The notes under the pieces: generated by a model
The model's input: only the letters and a program-made list of their open reading frames with translations
Databases searched by the model: none
What the model was told of the DNA's origin: nothing
Program-made: the position numbers and the translations under genes
Origin: Azoarcus sp. Aa7
Lineage (GTDB): Bacteria > Pseudomonadota > Gammaproteobacteria > Burkholderiales > Rhodocyclaceae
Reading direction: 5' to 3'
Length of the DNA: 64,000 bases
NCBI RefSeq assembly: GCF_014822185.1
Contig: NZ_QVLR01000047.1
Coordinates: forward strand, 62,001 to 126,000
Shown here: one piece after another, positions 9,327 through 18,114 of the stretch
Position numbering within the stretch: the first letter of the stretch is position 1
Layout of the letters: the number at the start of each line of letters is the position of its first letter

Positions 9327-10307
9327 ATGCCGACCCTCGCCCTCATCGCCACCGGCGGCACCATCGCCGGCGCCGCCGCATCCGCGACCGACACCACCGG
9401 CTACACCGCCGGCGCGCTCGGCGCCGACACCCTGCTCGCCGCGGTCCCGCAGCTGGCGAACGTCGCGGAGATCCGCGCCGAACAGCTGTTCAATCTCGAC
9501 AGCAAGGACATGACGCCGGGCCACTGGCTCGCGCTCGGCCGCCGCGCCCGGACGCTCCTCGACGACCCCGCGATCGACGGCATCGTCGTCACGCACGGCA
9601 CCGACACCCTGGAAGAGACCGCCGCCTTCCTGGCCCTGACGCTCGCGAGCGCCAAACCCGTGGTCCTCACCGCCGCGATGCGCCCCGCGACCTCGCTCTC
9701 GGCCGACGGCCCGATGAACCTCTACAACGCCGCCTGCGTCGCCGCCCACCCGGAGAGCGCCGGCCGCGGCGTACTCGTCAGTTTCGGCGACGCCATCTTC
9801 CCGGCCCTCGGCGTGCGCAAGTGCCAAACGCACCGTCTCGACGCCTTCACCGGCGGCAGCGCCGGCGCCATCGGCCGCACCGACCCGCTGCACTACTTCG
9901 CGCCGCCCCCGCTCAGGGCCTGGGCGCACATGCCCCTCGCCCCCGGGCTCGACGAACTGCCCCGCGTCGACGTCCTCCACGTCGGCGCCGGCACCCCGCC
10001 CGCACTCCTCGACCTGATGATCGCGAACGGCGCGCGCGGCATCATCCTCGCGCTGCCCGGCAACGGCAGCCTGCCCGCGGCATGGGACTCCGCTGTCGCC
10101 GGTGCCGTCGCACGCGGGATTCCGGTAGTCCGCGCGTCCCGCGTCGGCATGGGACCGGTCGCGCGCAAGACCCTGGACGATCGCCTCGGCACCCGTCCCG
10201 CAGGCGAACTACCCGCCTCGCAGGCCCGCGTCGCGCTGATGCTGACGCTCGCAGCGGGCGATCCCGCCTTGCTCGACCGCCTGCTGGCCGACGACTACAT
10301 CCCGTAG
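9327..10307 (+). CDS. L-asparaginase, type II-like
   Basis: A 326-residue asparaginase converting L-asparagine to aspartate and ammonia. The first catalytic threonine lies in IATGGTIAG near the N-terminus, followed by the lid tyrosine in TTGYTAG. The second triad (Thr/Asp) is in VTHGTDTLEET, and the lysine is in VRKCQTHRLDAF. Sequence style is that of type II enzymes, but there is no signal peptide, so it is probably cytoplasmic. A GGAGG site lies just upstream (GCCGGAGGAAGCCGCC before the ATG). The 3' end overlaps cysB by 13 bases, tail to tail. Confidence 0.9.
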   Translation: MPTLALIATGGTIAGAAASATDTTGYTAGALGADTLLAAVPQLANVAEIRAEQLFNLDSKDMTPGHWLALGRRARTLLDDPAIDGIVVTHGTDTLEETAAFLALTLASAKPVVLTAAMRPATSLSADGPMNLYNAACVAAHPESAGRGVLVSFGDAIFPALGVRKCQTHRLDAFTGGSAGAIGRTDPLHYFAPPPLRAWAHMPLAPGLDELPRVDVLHVGAGTPPALLDLMIANGARGIILALPGNGSLPAAWDSAVAGAVARGIPVVRASRVGMGPVARKTLDDRLGTRPAGELPASQARVALMLTLAAGDPALLDRLLADDYIP

Positions 10308-11236
10308 TCCTCGCCTCCGCCCGCCAGCGCCACATCCACCATGCGCCGCGTCAGGTGCGGCGCGAAGAGCTCGATGAAGGCATACACATAGCCGCGCAGG
10401 TAGGCATTACGCCGCAGCCCCACGCGCGTCGTGCTCGACTCGAACAGGTGCGACGCATCCACCATGCCCAGCCCCTTGTCGGTCGAAGCATCGAAGGCCA
10501 TGCGCGCGACGATGCCGATCCCCAGGTCCATCGCGACGTAGGTCTTGATCACGTCCGAGTCCAGCGCCGTCAACACCACGTTCGGCCGCAATCCGCGCCC
10601 GAGGAAGGCCTTGTTGATCAGGCTGCGCCCGGTGAAGGCATCGTCGTAGGTGATCAGCGGGTAGCGCGCGATCGCCTCCAGCGTCAGCGGATGCTCCTTC
10701 AGGATCGGGTGGCGCGGCGCCGCGACGATGCAGCGGTTCCACTGGTAGCACGGCAGCATCACCAGCTCGTCGTACTCGGCGATCGCCTCGGTCGCGATGG
10801 CGATGTCCGCCTCGCCCGACATCACCATGTCGCACACCTGGCGCGGGCTGCCCTGATGCAACGACAGCTTCACCTGCGGAAAACGCTGCATGAAGTCGCG
10901 GATCACGCGCGGCAGCACGTAGCGCGCCTGCGTGTGGGTGGTCGCGATGGAGAGGTCTCCCGCGATCTCGTTGGTGAACTCGTCCCCGACCTGGCGCAGG
11001 TTGTCGGCGTCGCGCAGCATGCGCTCGGCGATCGCCAGCACCTGCCGCCCCGGCGCCGTCACGTCCACCAGGCGCTTGCCATGGCGCACGAAGATATCGA
11101 CCCCCAGCTCCGCCTCGAACTGCCGGATCTGCTTCGACACCCCCGGCTGGGACGTGAACAGCGCCTCGGCGGCCTCGGAAACATTCAACCCGCGACGCGC
11201 GACTTCGTGGATGTAACGCAGCTGCTGGAGGTTCAT
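10295..11236 (-). CDS. cysB: CysB-type LysR regulator of sulfur assimilation
   Basis: A 313-residue LysR regulator. The N-terminal winged HTH begins MNLQQLRYIHEVARRGLNVS, the CysB/Cbl signature, and the effector domain includes the QARYVLPRVI block. CysB activates sulfate-assimilation genes and senses O- or N-acetylserine and sulfide. The start at 11236 matches CysB length and has an AAAGAG site at proper spacing; an ATG two codons upstream (11242) sits too close to it. It lies divergent from the TauE/cysI operon, so it probably controls that operon and possibly itself from the shared intergenic region. Confidence 0.92.
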   Translation of the reverse strand: MNLQQLRYIHEVARRGLNVSEAAEALFTSQPGVSKQIRQFEAELGVDIFVRHGKRLVDVTAPGRQVLAIAERMLRDADNLRQVGDEFTNEIAGDLSIATTHTQARYVLPRVIRDFMQRFPQVKLSLHQGSPRQVCDMVMSGEADIAIATEAIAEYDELVMLPCYQWNRCIVAAPRHPILKEHPLTLEAIARYPLITYDDAFTGRSLINKAFLGRGLRPNVVLTALDSDVIKTYVAMDLGIGIVARMAFDASTDKGLGMVDASHLFESSTTRVGLRRNAYLRGYVYAFIELFAPHLTRRMVDVALAGGGEDYGM

Positions 11237-11342
11237 CGCCATCTCTTTATAACCAAAACTTCTTAAAGTTTAACGCAAACCATCTTTTTGATCCCGTACC
11301 GCGCACATACGATGCACTGCACCATACAAGGGGAACGTTTTC
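11237..11342. promoter_or_regulatory. Divergent cysB / sulfate-assimilation operon control region
   Basis: About 106 bases separate cysB from the TauE-type permease gene. The cysB-proximal half is clearly more A/T-rich than its surroundings (11242-11295). This is the expected place for CysB binding and for promoters in both directions. I could not identify a confident -35/-10 pair or a defined CysB site, so this is placed by context. Confidence 0.4.
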
Positions 11343-12122
11343 ATGGACTTTGCCTACACAGTCGCCGGGTTCGCGGTCGGCGCCATCGTCGGATTGACCG
11401 GCGTCGGCGGCGGATCGCTGATGACGCCGCTGCTCGTGCTGCTGTTCGGCATCCATCCCTCGGTCGCGGTCGGCACCGATCTGCTCTACGCCGCGATCAC
11501 CAAGACCGGCGGCACCCTCGCCCACGGACTGAAAGGCACGGTGGACTGGGCGGTGACAAAGCGCCTCGCCACCGGTAGCATCCCGGCGGCCATACTCACG
11601 CTGGTGCTGGTCGGCACTTTTGCACCGGGCGGCATCGACGGCGCAGCCGCACTGATCAAAGTCGCGCTGGGCGTCGCGCTCCTGCTGACGGCGGTGGCGC
11701 TGATCTTCCGCAAGCAGATCCAGGCCTATGCCCTCAGGCACGTTGGTGCCGAAGCCAACCCGGTGCGCACGGCGCGGCTGACGGTGCTGACGGGTGCGGT
11801 GCTCGGGGTGCTCGTGTCGATCTCGTCGGTCGGCGCCGGCGCGCTGGGGGTCACCGCGCTGTTCTTTCTCTACCCGGCGATGCCCGCGCTGCGCATCGTG
11901 GGGTCGGACATCGCCCACGCGGTGCCGCTGACCCTGGTCGCCGGCATCGGCCACTGGATGCTCGGCAGCGTCGACTGGTTCCTGCTCGGCAGCCTGATCG
12001 TCGGCTCGCTGCCCGGAATCTGGGTCGGCAGCCATATTTCGACCAAAGTGCCGGACCGGATCCTGCGCCCGATCCTGGCAACCATGCTGGTATTGGTAGG
12101 CGCCAAACTGGTCAGCCACTGA
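11343..12122 (+). CDS. TauE/SafE-family sulfite/anion exporter
   Basis: A 259-residue integral membrane protein of the TSUP family with two homologous halves. Each half opens with a glycine-rich helix (GAIVGLTGVGGGSLMTPLL near residue 12 and a matching SSVGAGALGVTALFFLYP near residue 160). Family members move sulfite, sulfoacetate or related sulfur oxyanions. First in the cys operon, it may export excess sulfite or admit a sulfur anion. cysI follows after 39 bases. Confidence 0.85.
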   Translation: MDFAYTVAGFAVGAIVGLTGVGGGSLMTPLLVLLFGIHPSVAVGTDLLYAAITKTGGTLAHGLKGTVDWAVTKRLATGSIPAAILTLVLVGTFAPGGIDGAAALIKVALGVALLLTAVALIFRKQIQAYALRHVGAEANPVRTARLTVLTGAVLGVLVSISSVGAGALGVTALFFLYPAMPALRIVGSDIAHAVPLTLVAGIGHWMLGSVDWFLLGSLIVGSLPGIWVGSHISTKVPDRILRPILATMLVLVGAKLVSH

Positions 12123-12161
12123 GCCGCAACAGAACATTACGGATTCAACGAGAGAGACGCG

Positions 12162-13844
12162 ATGTACCGATACGACGCCTATGACCAGAAACTCGTGGAT
12201 GAGCGCGTCGCGCAATTCCGCGACCAGATGCGCCGCCACCTCGCCGGCGAGCTCAGCGACGACGAGTTCCGCCCCGTGCGCCTGCAGAACGGCCTGTACA
12301 TCCAGCGCCACGCGCCGATGTTCCGCGTGTCGATCCCCTACGGCCACCTCGCCAGCCGCCAGCTGCGCAAGCTCGCAGAGCTCGCACGCACCTACGACAA
12401 GGGCTACGTGCATTTCACGACGCGTCAGAACGTCCAGTTCAACTGGTCGCCGCTGGAAGTGATCCCGGAGATGTGCGCGGAGCTCGCCAAGGTCGAGATG
12501 CACTCGATCCAGACCTCCGGCAACTGCATCCGCAACTTCACCTCCGACCCCTTCGCGGGGGTGGCCGGCGACGAACTCATCGACCCGCGCCCGTGGGCCG
12601 AGATCCTTCGCCAGTGGGCCACCTTCCACCCCGAATTCGCCTACCTGCCGCGCAAGTTCAAGATCGCCGTGAACGGTGCGGAGGAAGACCGTGCCGTGAT
12701 CCAGGTGCACGACATCGGCCTCGACCTGAAGAAGAACGAGGCGGGCGAGATCGGTTTCCGCATCCTGGTCGGCGGCGGCCTCGGCCGCACCCCGATCATC
12801 GGCCGCGAGATCGAGTCCTTCATCCCGTGGCAGCACATCATCACCTACTGCGAAGCGATCCTGCGCGTGTATAACCGCTATGGCCGCCGCGACAACAGCT
12901 ACAAGGCACGCATCAAGATCCTCGTCAGCGCGCTGGGCATCGACGAATTCCGCTGGCAGGTGCGCGAGGAATGGGCGCACGTGAAGGACGGCCCGAACAC
13001 GCTGACCGTCGAGGAAGTGCACCGCGTCGCGGACTTCTTCGAGGATCCGGCCTATGAGGCCCTGCCGGCCGACGACGCCGCTTACCACCACCACATCGCC
13101 GAGGACCTCGCCTTCGCGTCGTGGGTGAAGCGCAACGTCCGCGCGCACAAGAAACCCGGCTACGCATCGGTCACGCTGTCGCTGAAGAAGCCCGGCGTAC
13201 CTCCGGGCGACATCACCTCCGAGCAGCTCGACCTCGTCGCCGACTGGGCCGACCGCTTCAGCTTCGGCGAGGCCCGCGTCACCCACGAACAGAACCTCGT
13301 GTTCGCCGACGTCAAGAAGTCCGAGCTCCACACCCTGTGGCAGCTCGCCCGCAAGGCCGGCCTCGCGACGCCCAACATCGGTCTCCTCACCGACATCATC
13401 TGCTGTCCGGGCGGCGACTTCTGCTCGCTCGCGAACGCCAAGTCGATCCCGATCGCCGCCGCGATCCAGGAGCGCTTCGACGACCTCGACTACCTGCACG
13501 ACATCGGCGACATCGAGATCAACATCTCCGGTTGCATGAACGCCTGCGGCCACCACCACGTCGGCCACATCGGCATCCTCGGCGTCGATAAGAACGGCGA
13601 AGAGTGGTACCAGGTCACGATCGGCGGCAGCCAGGGCAACAGCACCGCGATCGGCAAGGTCATCGGCCCGTCGTTCGCGCGCGCCGAGATGCCCGACGTG
13701 ATCTCGGAACTCATCGGAACCTACATCGAAGAACGCCACGAAGACGAACTCTTCATCGACACCGTGCGCCGCATCGGCCTCGAGCCGTTCAAGACGCGCG
13801 TGTATGCCGATCGTCAGCCCCACAGGAAGGTCGCGAATGTCTAA
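12162..13844 (+). CDS. cysI: Assimilatory sulfite reductase hemoprotein
   Basis: A 560-residue nitrite/sulfite reductase reducing sulfite to sulfide with six electrons at a coupled siroheme-[4Fe-4S] centre. The four cluster cysteines are visible as CCPGGDFC near residue 412 and SGCMNACGHH near residue 455. Two ferredoxin-like half domains and the duplicated siroheme fold are recognisable. No cysJ flavoprotein gene is nearby, so electrons probably come from ferredoxin or another donor. The stop overlaps the next start by eight bases (ATGTCTAA), implying translational coupling to the DUF934 protein. Confidence 0.93.
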   Translation: MYRYDAYDQKLVDERVAQFRDQMRRHLAGELSDDEFRPVRLQNGLYIQRHAPMFRVSIPYGHLASRQLRKLAELARTYDKGYVHFTTRQNVQFNWSPLEVIPEMCAELAKVEMHSIQTSGNCIRNFTSDPFAGVAGDELIDPRPWAEILRQWATFHPEFAYLPRKFKIAVNGAEEDRAVIQVHDIGLDLKKNEAGEIGFRILVGGGLGRTPIIGREIESFIPWQHIITYCEAILRVYNRYGRRDNSYKARIKILVSALGIDEFRWQVREEWAHVKDGPNTLTVEEVHRVADFFEDPAYEALPADDAAYHHHIAEDLAFASWVKRNVRAHKKPGYASVTLSLKKPGVPPGDITSEQLDLVADWADRFSFGEARVTHEQNLVFADVKKSELHTLWQLARKAGLATPNIGLLTDIICCPGGDFCSLANAKSIPIAAAIQERFDDLDYLHDIGDIEINISGCMNACGHHHVGHIGILGVDKNGEEWYQVTIGGSQGNSTAIGKVIGPSFARAEMPDVISELIGTYIEERHEDELFIDTVRRIGLEPFKTRVYADRQPHRKVANV

Positions 13845-14370
13845 AGTCATCCAGAACGGCCGCATCGCTTCCAGCGGCTGGCAGATCCTCAGCGTCGCCG
13901 AAGGCGAAGACGCCGCCGCTGTCGCCATTCCCGCCGGCCGCGTGATCGTGCCGCTGGCCGCGTGGCTCGCGCGCCGCGAGGAGCTCGCCGCACGCGGCGA
14001 CGTCGGCGTGTGGTTCGCCAGCAACGAAGGTCCGGAAGCCCTCGCCGACGACATCGGCCGCGTCGCCGTGATCGCCGTGAACTTCCCGAAGTTCGTCGAC
14101 GGCCGCGGCTACTCGACCGCCGCACTGCTGCGCACCCGCTACGGCTACACCGGCCAGCTCATCGCCTTCGGCGAGGTGCTGCGCGACCAGTTCGACTACC
14201 TCACGCGCTGCGGCTTCGACACCCTGCAACCGCGCGAAGGTCGCTACACCGACGCCCAACTCGACGCCGCCGTCGCGAGCCTTGCCGACTTCCCCACCCC
14301 CTACCAGGCCTCGGTCCTCCACCCGCAGCCGCTGTTCCGCCGCGTTGCGCGCGCCGGAGTGAAGGCATGA
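13837..14370 (+). CDS. DUF934 protein associated with sulfite reductase
   Basis: A 177-residue DUF934 protein, regularly found directly after cysI in proteobacteria lacking cysJ and often annotated as an oxidoreductase probably involved in sulfite reduction. Visible conserved blocks include DIGRVAVIAVNFPKFVDGRGYS and RYGYTGQLIAFGEVLRDQ (given as family landmarks, each within one segment). No cofactor motif is evident. The start at 13837 overlaps cysI by eight bases, and its stop overlaps the cysH start as ATGA, so the three are coupled. Biochemical role is not known to me. Confidence 0.85.
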   Translation: MSKVIQNGRIASSGWQILSVAEGEDAAAVAIPAGRVIVPLAAWLARREELAARGDVGVWFASNEGPEALADDIGRVAVIAVNFPKFVDGRGYSTAALLRTRYGYTGQLIAFGEVLRDQFDYLTRCGFDTLQPREGRYTDAQLDAAVASLADFPTPYQASVLHPQPLFRRVARAGVKA

Positions 14371-15137
14371 GCGGCGCGGTGAGCCTGCTGCGTCCGGCGG
14401 CGAAGAATCCGGCCATCCATCCGGCGCTCACCGACCCGCTGGTCGAGGCCGTCAGCGGCAAGACCGACGCTGCCCTCGCGCTGCTGCGCGCGGCGGTCGC
14501 CGAATTCGGCACGGCCGGCGAGATCACCTTCGCGAACAGCTTCGGCGCCGAGGACATGGTCCTTACCGACCTGATCCTGCGCGAAAAACTGTCGATCGAG
14601 ATCTTCTCGCTCGACACCGGCCGCCTCCCCGCCGAAACCTACACCCTGATGGGCGAGGTCGAGCAACGCTACGGCACGCGCCTGAAGGTCTTCTTCCCGA
14701 AGGCCGACGCCGTCGAGACCTACGTGCGCACGCACGGCATCAACGCCTTCTACGAGTCGGTGGAGATGCGCAAGGCGTGCTGCCACATGCGCAAGGTCGA
14801 ACCGCTGCAGCGTGCGCTCTCTGGCAAGAAGGCCTGGATCACGGGGCTACGCGCCGCGCAATCGACGACACGCACCGGTCTGCCGACGCGCGAATTCGAC
14901 GAGGGCAACGGGCTGGTGAAGTTCAGCCCGCTGTCGGACTGGTCCGAGACCGAAGTGTGGGCCTACATCCGCATGCACGAGGTGCCGTACAACGCCCTGC
15001 ACGAACAGTTCTACCCCAGCATCGGCTGCGCCCCCTGCACGCGCGCGATCGCGGTCGGCGAGGACGTCCGCGCCGGACGCTGGTGGTGGGAAGACCCCAC
15101 GTCCAAGGAATGCGGGCTTCACGTCAAGAAGGGCTGA
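14367..15137 (+). CDS. cysH: APS reductase (4Fe-4S type assimilatory)
   Basis: A 256-residue reductase forming sulfite and AMP. The cysteine pairs Cys138-Cys139 (KACCHMRK) and Cys221/Cys224 (GCAPC) are the four [4Fe-4S] ligands that distinguish 5'-adenylylsulfate reductases from PAPS reductases. The catalytic cysteine is Cys249 in KECGLH near the C-terminus. The cluster explains why no cysC (APS kinase) is needed in this operon. The start ATG at 14367 overlaps the DUF934 stop. Confidence 0.92.
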   Translation: MSGAVSLLRPAAKNPAIHPALTDPLVEAVSGKTDAALALLRAAVAEFGTAGEITFANSFGAEDMVLTDLILREKLSIEIFSLDTGRLPAETYTLMGEVEQRYGTRLKVFFPKADAVETYVRTHGINAFYESVEMRKACCHMRKVEPLQRALSGKKAWITGLRAAQSTTRTGLPTREFDEGNGLVKFSPLSDWSETEVWAYIRMHEVPYNALHEQFYPSIGCAPCTRAIAVGEDVRAGRWWWEDPTSKECGLHVKKG

Positions 15138-15141
15138 CACC

Positions 15142-15303
15142 ATGAAACACCAACCGGAAACCGAGCAGGCAGACAACCCCGCACACCGTCACTCGCCGGC
15201 GGCACCCTATTCGCACCCCGGCCTGCGCCGCCGCCTGGCGGCGCTGCATGCCGGAATGAAGGCGGCAGTGCGTGCGCTGCGAGCCAAGAACACCAGTAAC
15301 TGA
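15142..15303 (+). CDS. Small hypothetical protein in cys operon (53 aa)
   Basis: A 53-codon frame lies between cysH and cysD, four bases after the cysH stop and eight before the cysD start. An AAGAAGGG ribosome site lies in the cysH tail. The product is His/Pro-rich at first and Arg/Ala-rich and probably helical afterwards (GLRRRLAALHAGMKAAVRALR). It fills the gap exactly in operon style, which supports translation. I do not recognise the family. Confidence 0.5.
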   Translation: MKHQPETEQADNPAHRHSPAAPYSHPGLRRRLAALHAGMKAAVRALRAKNTSN

Positions 15304-15311
15304 GAACGAAG

Positions 15312-16226
15312 ATGTCCACGTTGACCCGTCAAACCCTGTCCCACCTCGACTGGCTCGAAGCCGAGGCGATCCACATCATGCGCGAGGTCGCCGGCCAGTG
15401 CTCGAACCCCGTGCTGCTATTCTCCGGCGGCAAAGACTCGATCTGCATGCTGCGCATCGCCGAGAAGGCGTTCCGCCCCGGCCGTTTCCCCTTCCCGCTG
15501 ATGCACATCGACACGGGCCACAACTACAAGGAAGTCACCGACTTCCGCGACAAGCGTGCTGCCGAACTGGGCGAGCGCCTGATCGTGCGCTCGGTCGAGG
15601 ACTCGATGGCACGCGGCACGGTCGTGCTGAAATCGGCTGACGAATCGCGCAACAAGCACCAGTCGGTCACGCTGCTCGAAGCGATCGAGGAGTTCGGCTT
15701 CGACGCCTGCATCGGCGGAGCCCGCCGCGACGAGGAAAAAGCGCGCGCGAAGGAGCGGATCATGAGTTTCCGCGACGAGTTCGGCCAATGGGACCCGAAG
15801 AACCAGCGCCCCGAGCTGTGGAACCTGTACAACGCGCGCAGTCACAAGGGCGAGAACATCCGCGCCTTCCCGATCAGCAACTGGACCGAGCTGGATGTGT
15901 GGCAGTACATCGAACGCGAACAGCTCGAACTGCCGTCGATCTACTTCGCCCACGTCCGCCCCGTCGTGCGCAAGAACGGCCTGCTGCAGCCGGTCACCGA
16001 ACTGACCCCGGCCAAGCCCGGCGACGTCGTCGAGGACGTGCTGGTGCGCTTCCGCACCGTCGGCGACATCACCTGCACGGCACCGGTCGAATCCGATGCC
16101 GACTCGGTCGAAAAGATCCTGCTCGAAACCGCGACGACGACGATCACCGAGCGCGGCGCGACGCGAATGGATGACCAGACCTCCGAAGCGTCGATGGAGC
16201 AGCGGAAGAAGGAAGGGTATTTCTGA
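15312..16226 (+). CDS. cysD: Sulfate adenylyltransferase small subunit
   Basis: A 304-residue ATP sulfurylase catalytic subunit that makes APS from sulfate and ATP with CysN. The PP-loop appears as LLFSGGKDSICML near residue 35, with family blocks MHIDTGHNYKEVTDFRD and GGARRDEEKARAKER. The C-terminal tail RKKEGYF is typical of CysD. It is unusually separated from cysN by 451 bases holding two large palindromic repeats. Confidence 0.95.
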   Translation: MSTLTRQTLSHLDWLEAEAIHIMREVAGQCSNPVLLFSGGKDSICMLRIAEKAFRPGRFPFPLMHIDTGHNYKEVTDFRDKRAAELGERLIVRSVEDSMARGTVVLKSADESRNKHQSVTLLEAIEEFGFDACIGGARRDEEKARAKERIMSFRDEFGQWDPKNQRPELWNLYNARSHKGENIRAFPISNWTELDVWQYIEREQLELPSIYFAHVRPVVRKNGLLQPVTELTPAKPGDVVEDVLVRFRTVGDITCTAPVESDADSVEKILLETATTTITERGATRMDDQTSEASMEQRKKEGYF

Positions 16227-16270
16227 CGCAGCGTTGGAGCACGGTTGCCGGAAGTGCGGGTGCTAATCGA

Positions 16271-16375
16271 GCTGGGCGGGGAATTTGCTCCGTCGGCTGC
16301 GGAACTCGCAGTACAGCGCGCTTCCGCGCTGTCTGCTCAGACAGTCCTCGCCGCTCCGCAAACACCCCGCCCAGC
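16271..16375 (-). repeat. Palindromic repeat copy A (about 105 bp)
   Basis: This block begins GCTGGGCGGGG and ends CCCCGCCCAGC, an exact 11-bp terminal inverted repeat, so it can fold as one long hairpin. Read on the minus strand its interior contains GCGGCGAGGACTGTCTGAGC, a 20-mer that also occurs in copy B on the plus strand. It lies 44 bases after cysD. Similar GGACTGTCTGAGC-bearing intergenic elements are, from memory, common in beta- and gammaproteobacteria; I cannot confirm that here. Confidence 0.8.
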
Positions 16376-16496
16376 TCTTGCTGAGTGCAGGTTGAACCGA
16401 GAAGCAAAGGCGTTCCGTGCAGTACGACCGCAATGGAATGACAACATGCGAAGCAGCAACGAAATGCCTGCAAAACCAACCCCGAACGTAGCCGGG

Positions 16497-16599
16497 GCCG
16501 TGCGGGGTGTTCGCGGCGCGGCGAGGACTGTCTGAGCGCAGGCGCGGAAGCGCGCCGCTGCGCGAGTTCCGCAGCCGCAGAGCGAATACCCCGCACGGC
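16497..16599 (+). repeat. Palindromic repeat copy B (about 103 bp)
   Basis: The second copy has ends GCCGTGCGGGGT and ACCCCGCACGGC, an exact 12-bp inverted repeat. Its interior follows the reverse complement of copy A with scattered differences, sharing GCGGCGAGGACTGTCTGAGC and GAGTTCCGCAGCCG. The terminal arms differ from those of copy A but keep their own complementarity, so base pairing seems to be selected. It ends 78 bases before cysN. Between the copies (16376-16496) I see no gene. Confidence 0.8.
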
Positions 16600-16677
16600 C
16601 CGGGCGGCTTAGCAGCACCACGCCCCGAACGAATGGCAACAAACAGAATTCTCGAAAGAACTGAAGGAAAGAAAACC

Positions 16678-17958
16678 ATGTCCGCCCTCGAAAACCTGCC
16701 CGACACTGACCACGGCCTCCTGCGCTTCCTCACCTGCGGCAGCGTCGACGACGGCAAGAGCACGCTGATCGGTCGCCTGCTGTTCGACACCAAGACCATC
16801 CTCGCCGACACCCTCAACGCCATCGAGAAAACCTCCGCCAAGCGCGGCATGAGCGCCGTCGACCTCTCGCTCCTCACCGACGGCCTGCAGGCCGAGCGCG
16901 AGCAAGGCATCACCATCGACGTCGCCTATCGCTACTTCTCCACCGGCACACGCAAGTACATCATCGCCGACGCCCCGGGCCACGAGCAGTACACCCGCAA
17001 CATGGTCACGGCCGCCTCGACCGCCAACCTCGCGATCATCCTCATCGATGCGCGCAAGGGCGTACTCACGCAGACCCGCCGCCACTCCTACCTCGCCAGC
17101 CTCGTCGGCATCCCGCACCTGCTCGTCGCCGTGAACAAGATGGACCTCGTCGACTACGACCAGGCCACCTTCGAGCGCATCAAGGCCGACTACCTTGACT
17201 TCGCCGGCAAACTCGGCATCAAGGACGTGCGCTTCATCCCGCTGTCGGCCCTCAACGGCGACATGATCGTCGACCGCGGCGAGCGCCTCGGCTGGTACGA
17301 CGGCCCCACGCTGCTCGAGATCCTCGAGACCGTCCCCGCCGCGCACACCGAACAGGCCGAAAACTTCCGCTTCCCCGTCCAGTTCGTGTGCCGCCCGCAG
17401 GATTCCGCGAACCCCGAACTGCACGACTTCCGCGGCTTCATGGGCCGTGTCGAATCCGGCGAAATCGCCGTCGGCGACGCCGTGACCGTCCTGCCCTCGG
17501 GCCGCAGCAGCACCGTCAAAGACATCCAGATCGGCGGCGTCGGCATCGAGCGCGCGATCCACGAACAATCGGTCACGCTCCTGCTCGCCGACGAGATCGA
17601 CATCTCGCGCGGCGACATGATCGTCAAGACGGCGGAACAACCCGAACAGCTCAAACAGGTCGATGCGACCCTGTGCTGGCTGTCCGAGACGCCGCTGTCG
17701 CCCGCACGCACCTACGTGCTGCGCCACACCACGCGCGAGGTGAAGGCCAAGGTCGCCAAGATCGACTACCGCCTGGACGTCAACACGCTGGAGCATGAAC
17801 CCGCGACCGCCCTGGCGATGAACGATATCGCGCGCCTGACGCTCAAACTCGCACAGCCGATCTTCGCCGATGCGTACGCCGAGAACCGCGCCACCGGCGC
17901 CTTCATCATCATCGATGAGAGTACCAACAACACCGTCGGCGCCGGCATGATCGGCTGA
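16678..17958 (+). CDS. cysN: Sulfate adenylyltransferase large (GTPase) subunit
   Basis: A 426-residue EF-Tu-like GTPase driving APS formation by CysD. G1 is GSVDDGKST, G3 is DAPGHEQ and G4 is NKMD. There is no fused CysC kinase domain, matching the APS-reductase route in this operon. The start at 16678 is preceded by an AAGGAAAG site; upstream in-frame codons run into palindromic repeat B and are unlikely to be translated. A strong hairpin terminator follows. Confidence 0.93.
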   Translation: MSALENLPDTDHGLLRFLTCGSVDDGKSTLIGRLLFDTKTILADTLNAIEKTSAKRGMSAVDLSLLTDGLQAEREQGITIDVAYRYFSTGTRKYIIADAPGHEQYTRNMVTAASTANLAIILIDARKGVLTQTRRHSYLASLVGIPHLLVAVNKMDLVDYDQATFERIKADYLDFAGKLGIKDVRFIPLSALNGDMIVDRGERLGWYDGPTLLEILETVPAAHTEQAENFRFPVQFVCRPQDSANPELHDFRGFMGRVESGEIAVGDAVTVLPSGRSSTVKDIQIGGVGIERAIHEQSVTLLLADEIDISRGDMIVKTAEQPEQLKQVDATLCWLSETPLSPARTYVLRHTTREVKAKVAKIDYRLDVNTLEHEPATALAMNDIARLTLKLAQPIFADAYAENRATGAFIIIDESTNNTVGAGMIG

Positions 17959-17987
17959 ATACGGCGCGCCCGCAGACCCGAGCACGC

Positions 17988-18030
17988 GCACCCCGACCGT
18001 CGATCCGACGGCCGGGGTGCAAGCGCTTTT
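17988..18030 (+). terminator. Rho-independent terminator after cysN
   Basis: GCACCCCG at 17988 pairs with CGGGGTGC ending at 18020, with further inner pairing (CCGTC with GACGG), followed by a T-rich run around 18026-18036. It ends the cys operon. Confidence 0.75.
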
Positions 18031-18114
18031 CCCTTTCCGGGCCCGGCTGTGGGAAAATCCCGCCTTGCCGATTTGTCTGCTGTCCGGCACAGCAACGCAA
18101 TATAGAAGACACAC

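Noticed and set aside
5149-9513. Very long open frame on the plus strand (over 1400 codons) across rmuC, the Atm1-like exporter and the Kef antiporter
   Set aside because: It is a shadow frame created by high G+C; the translation is Arg/Ala/Pro-rich with no domains, while real genes occupy the other frames.
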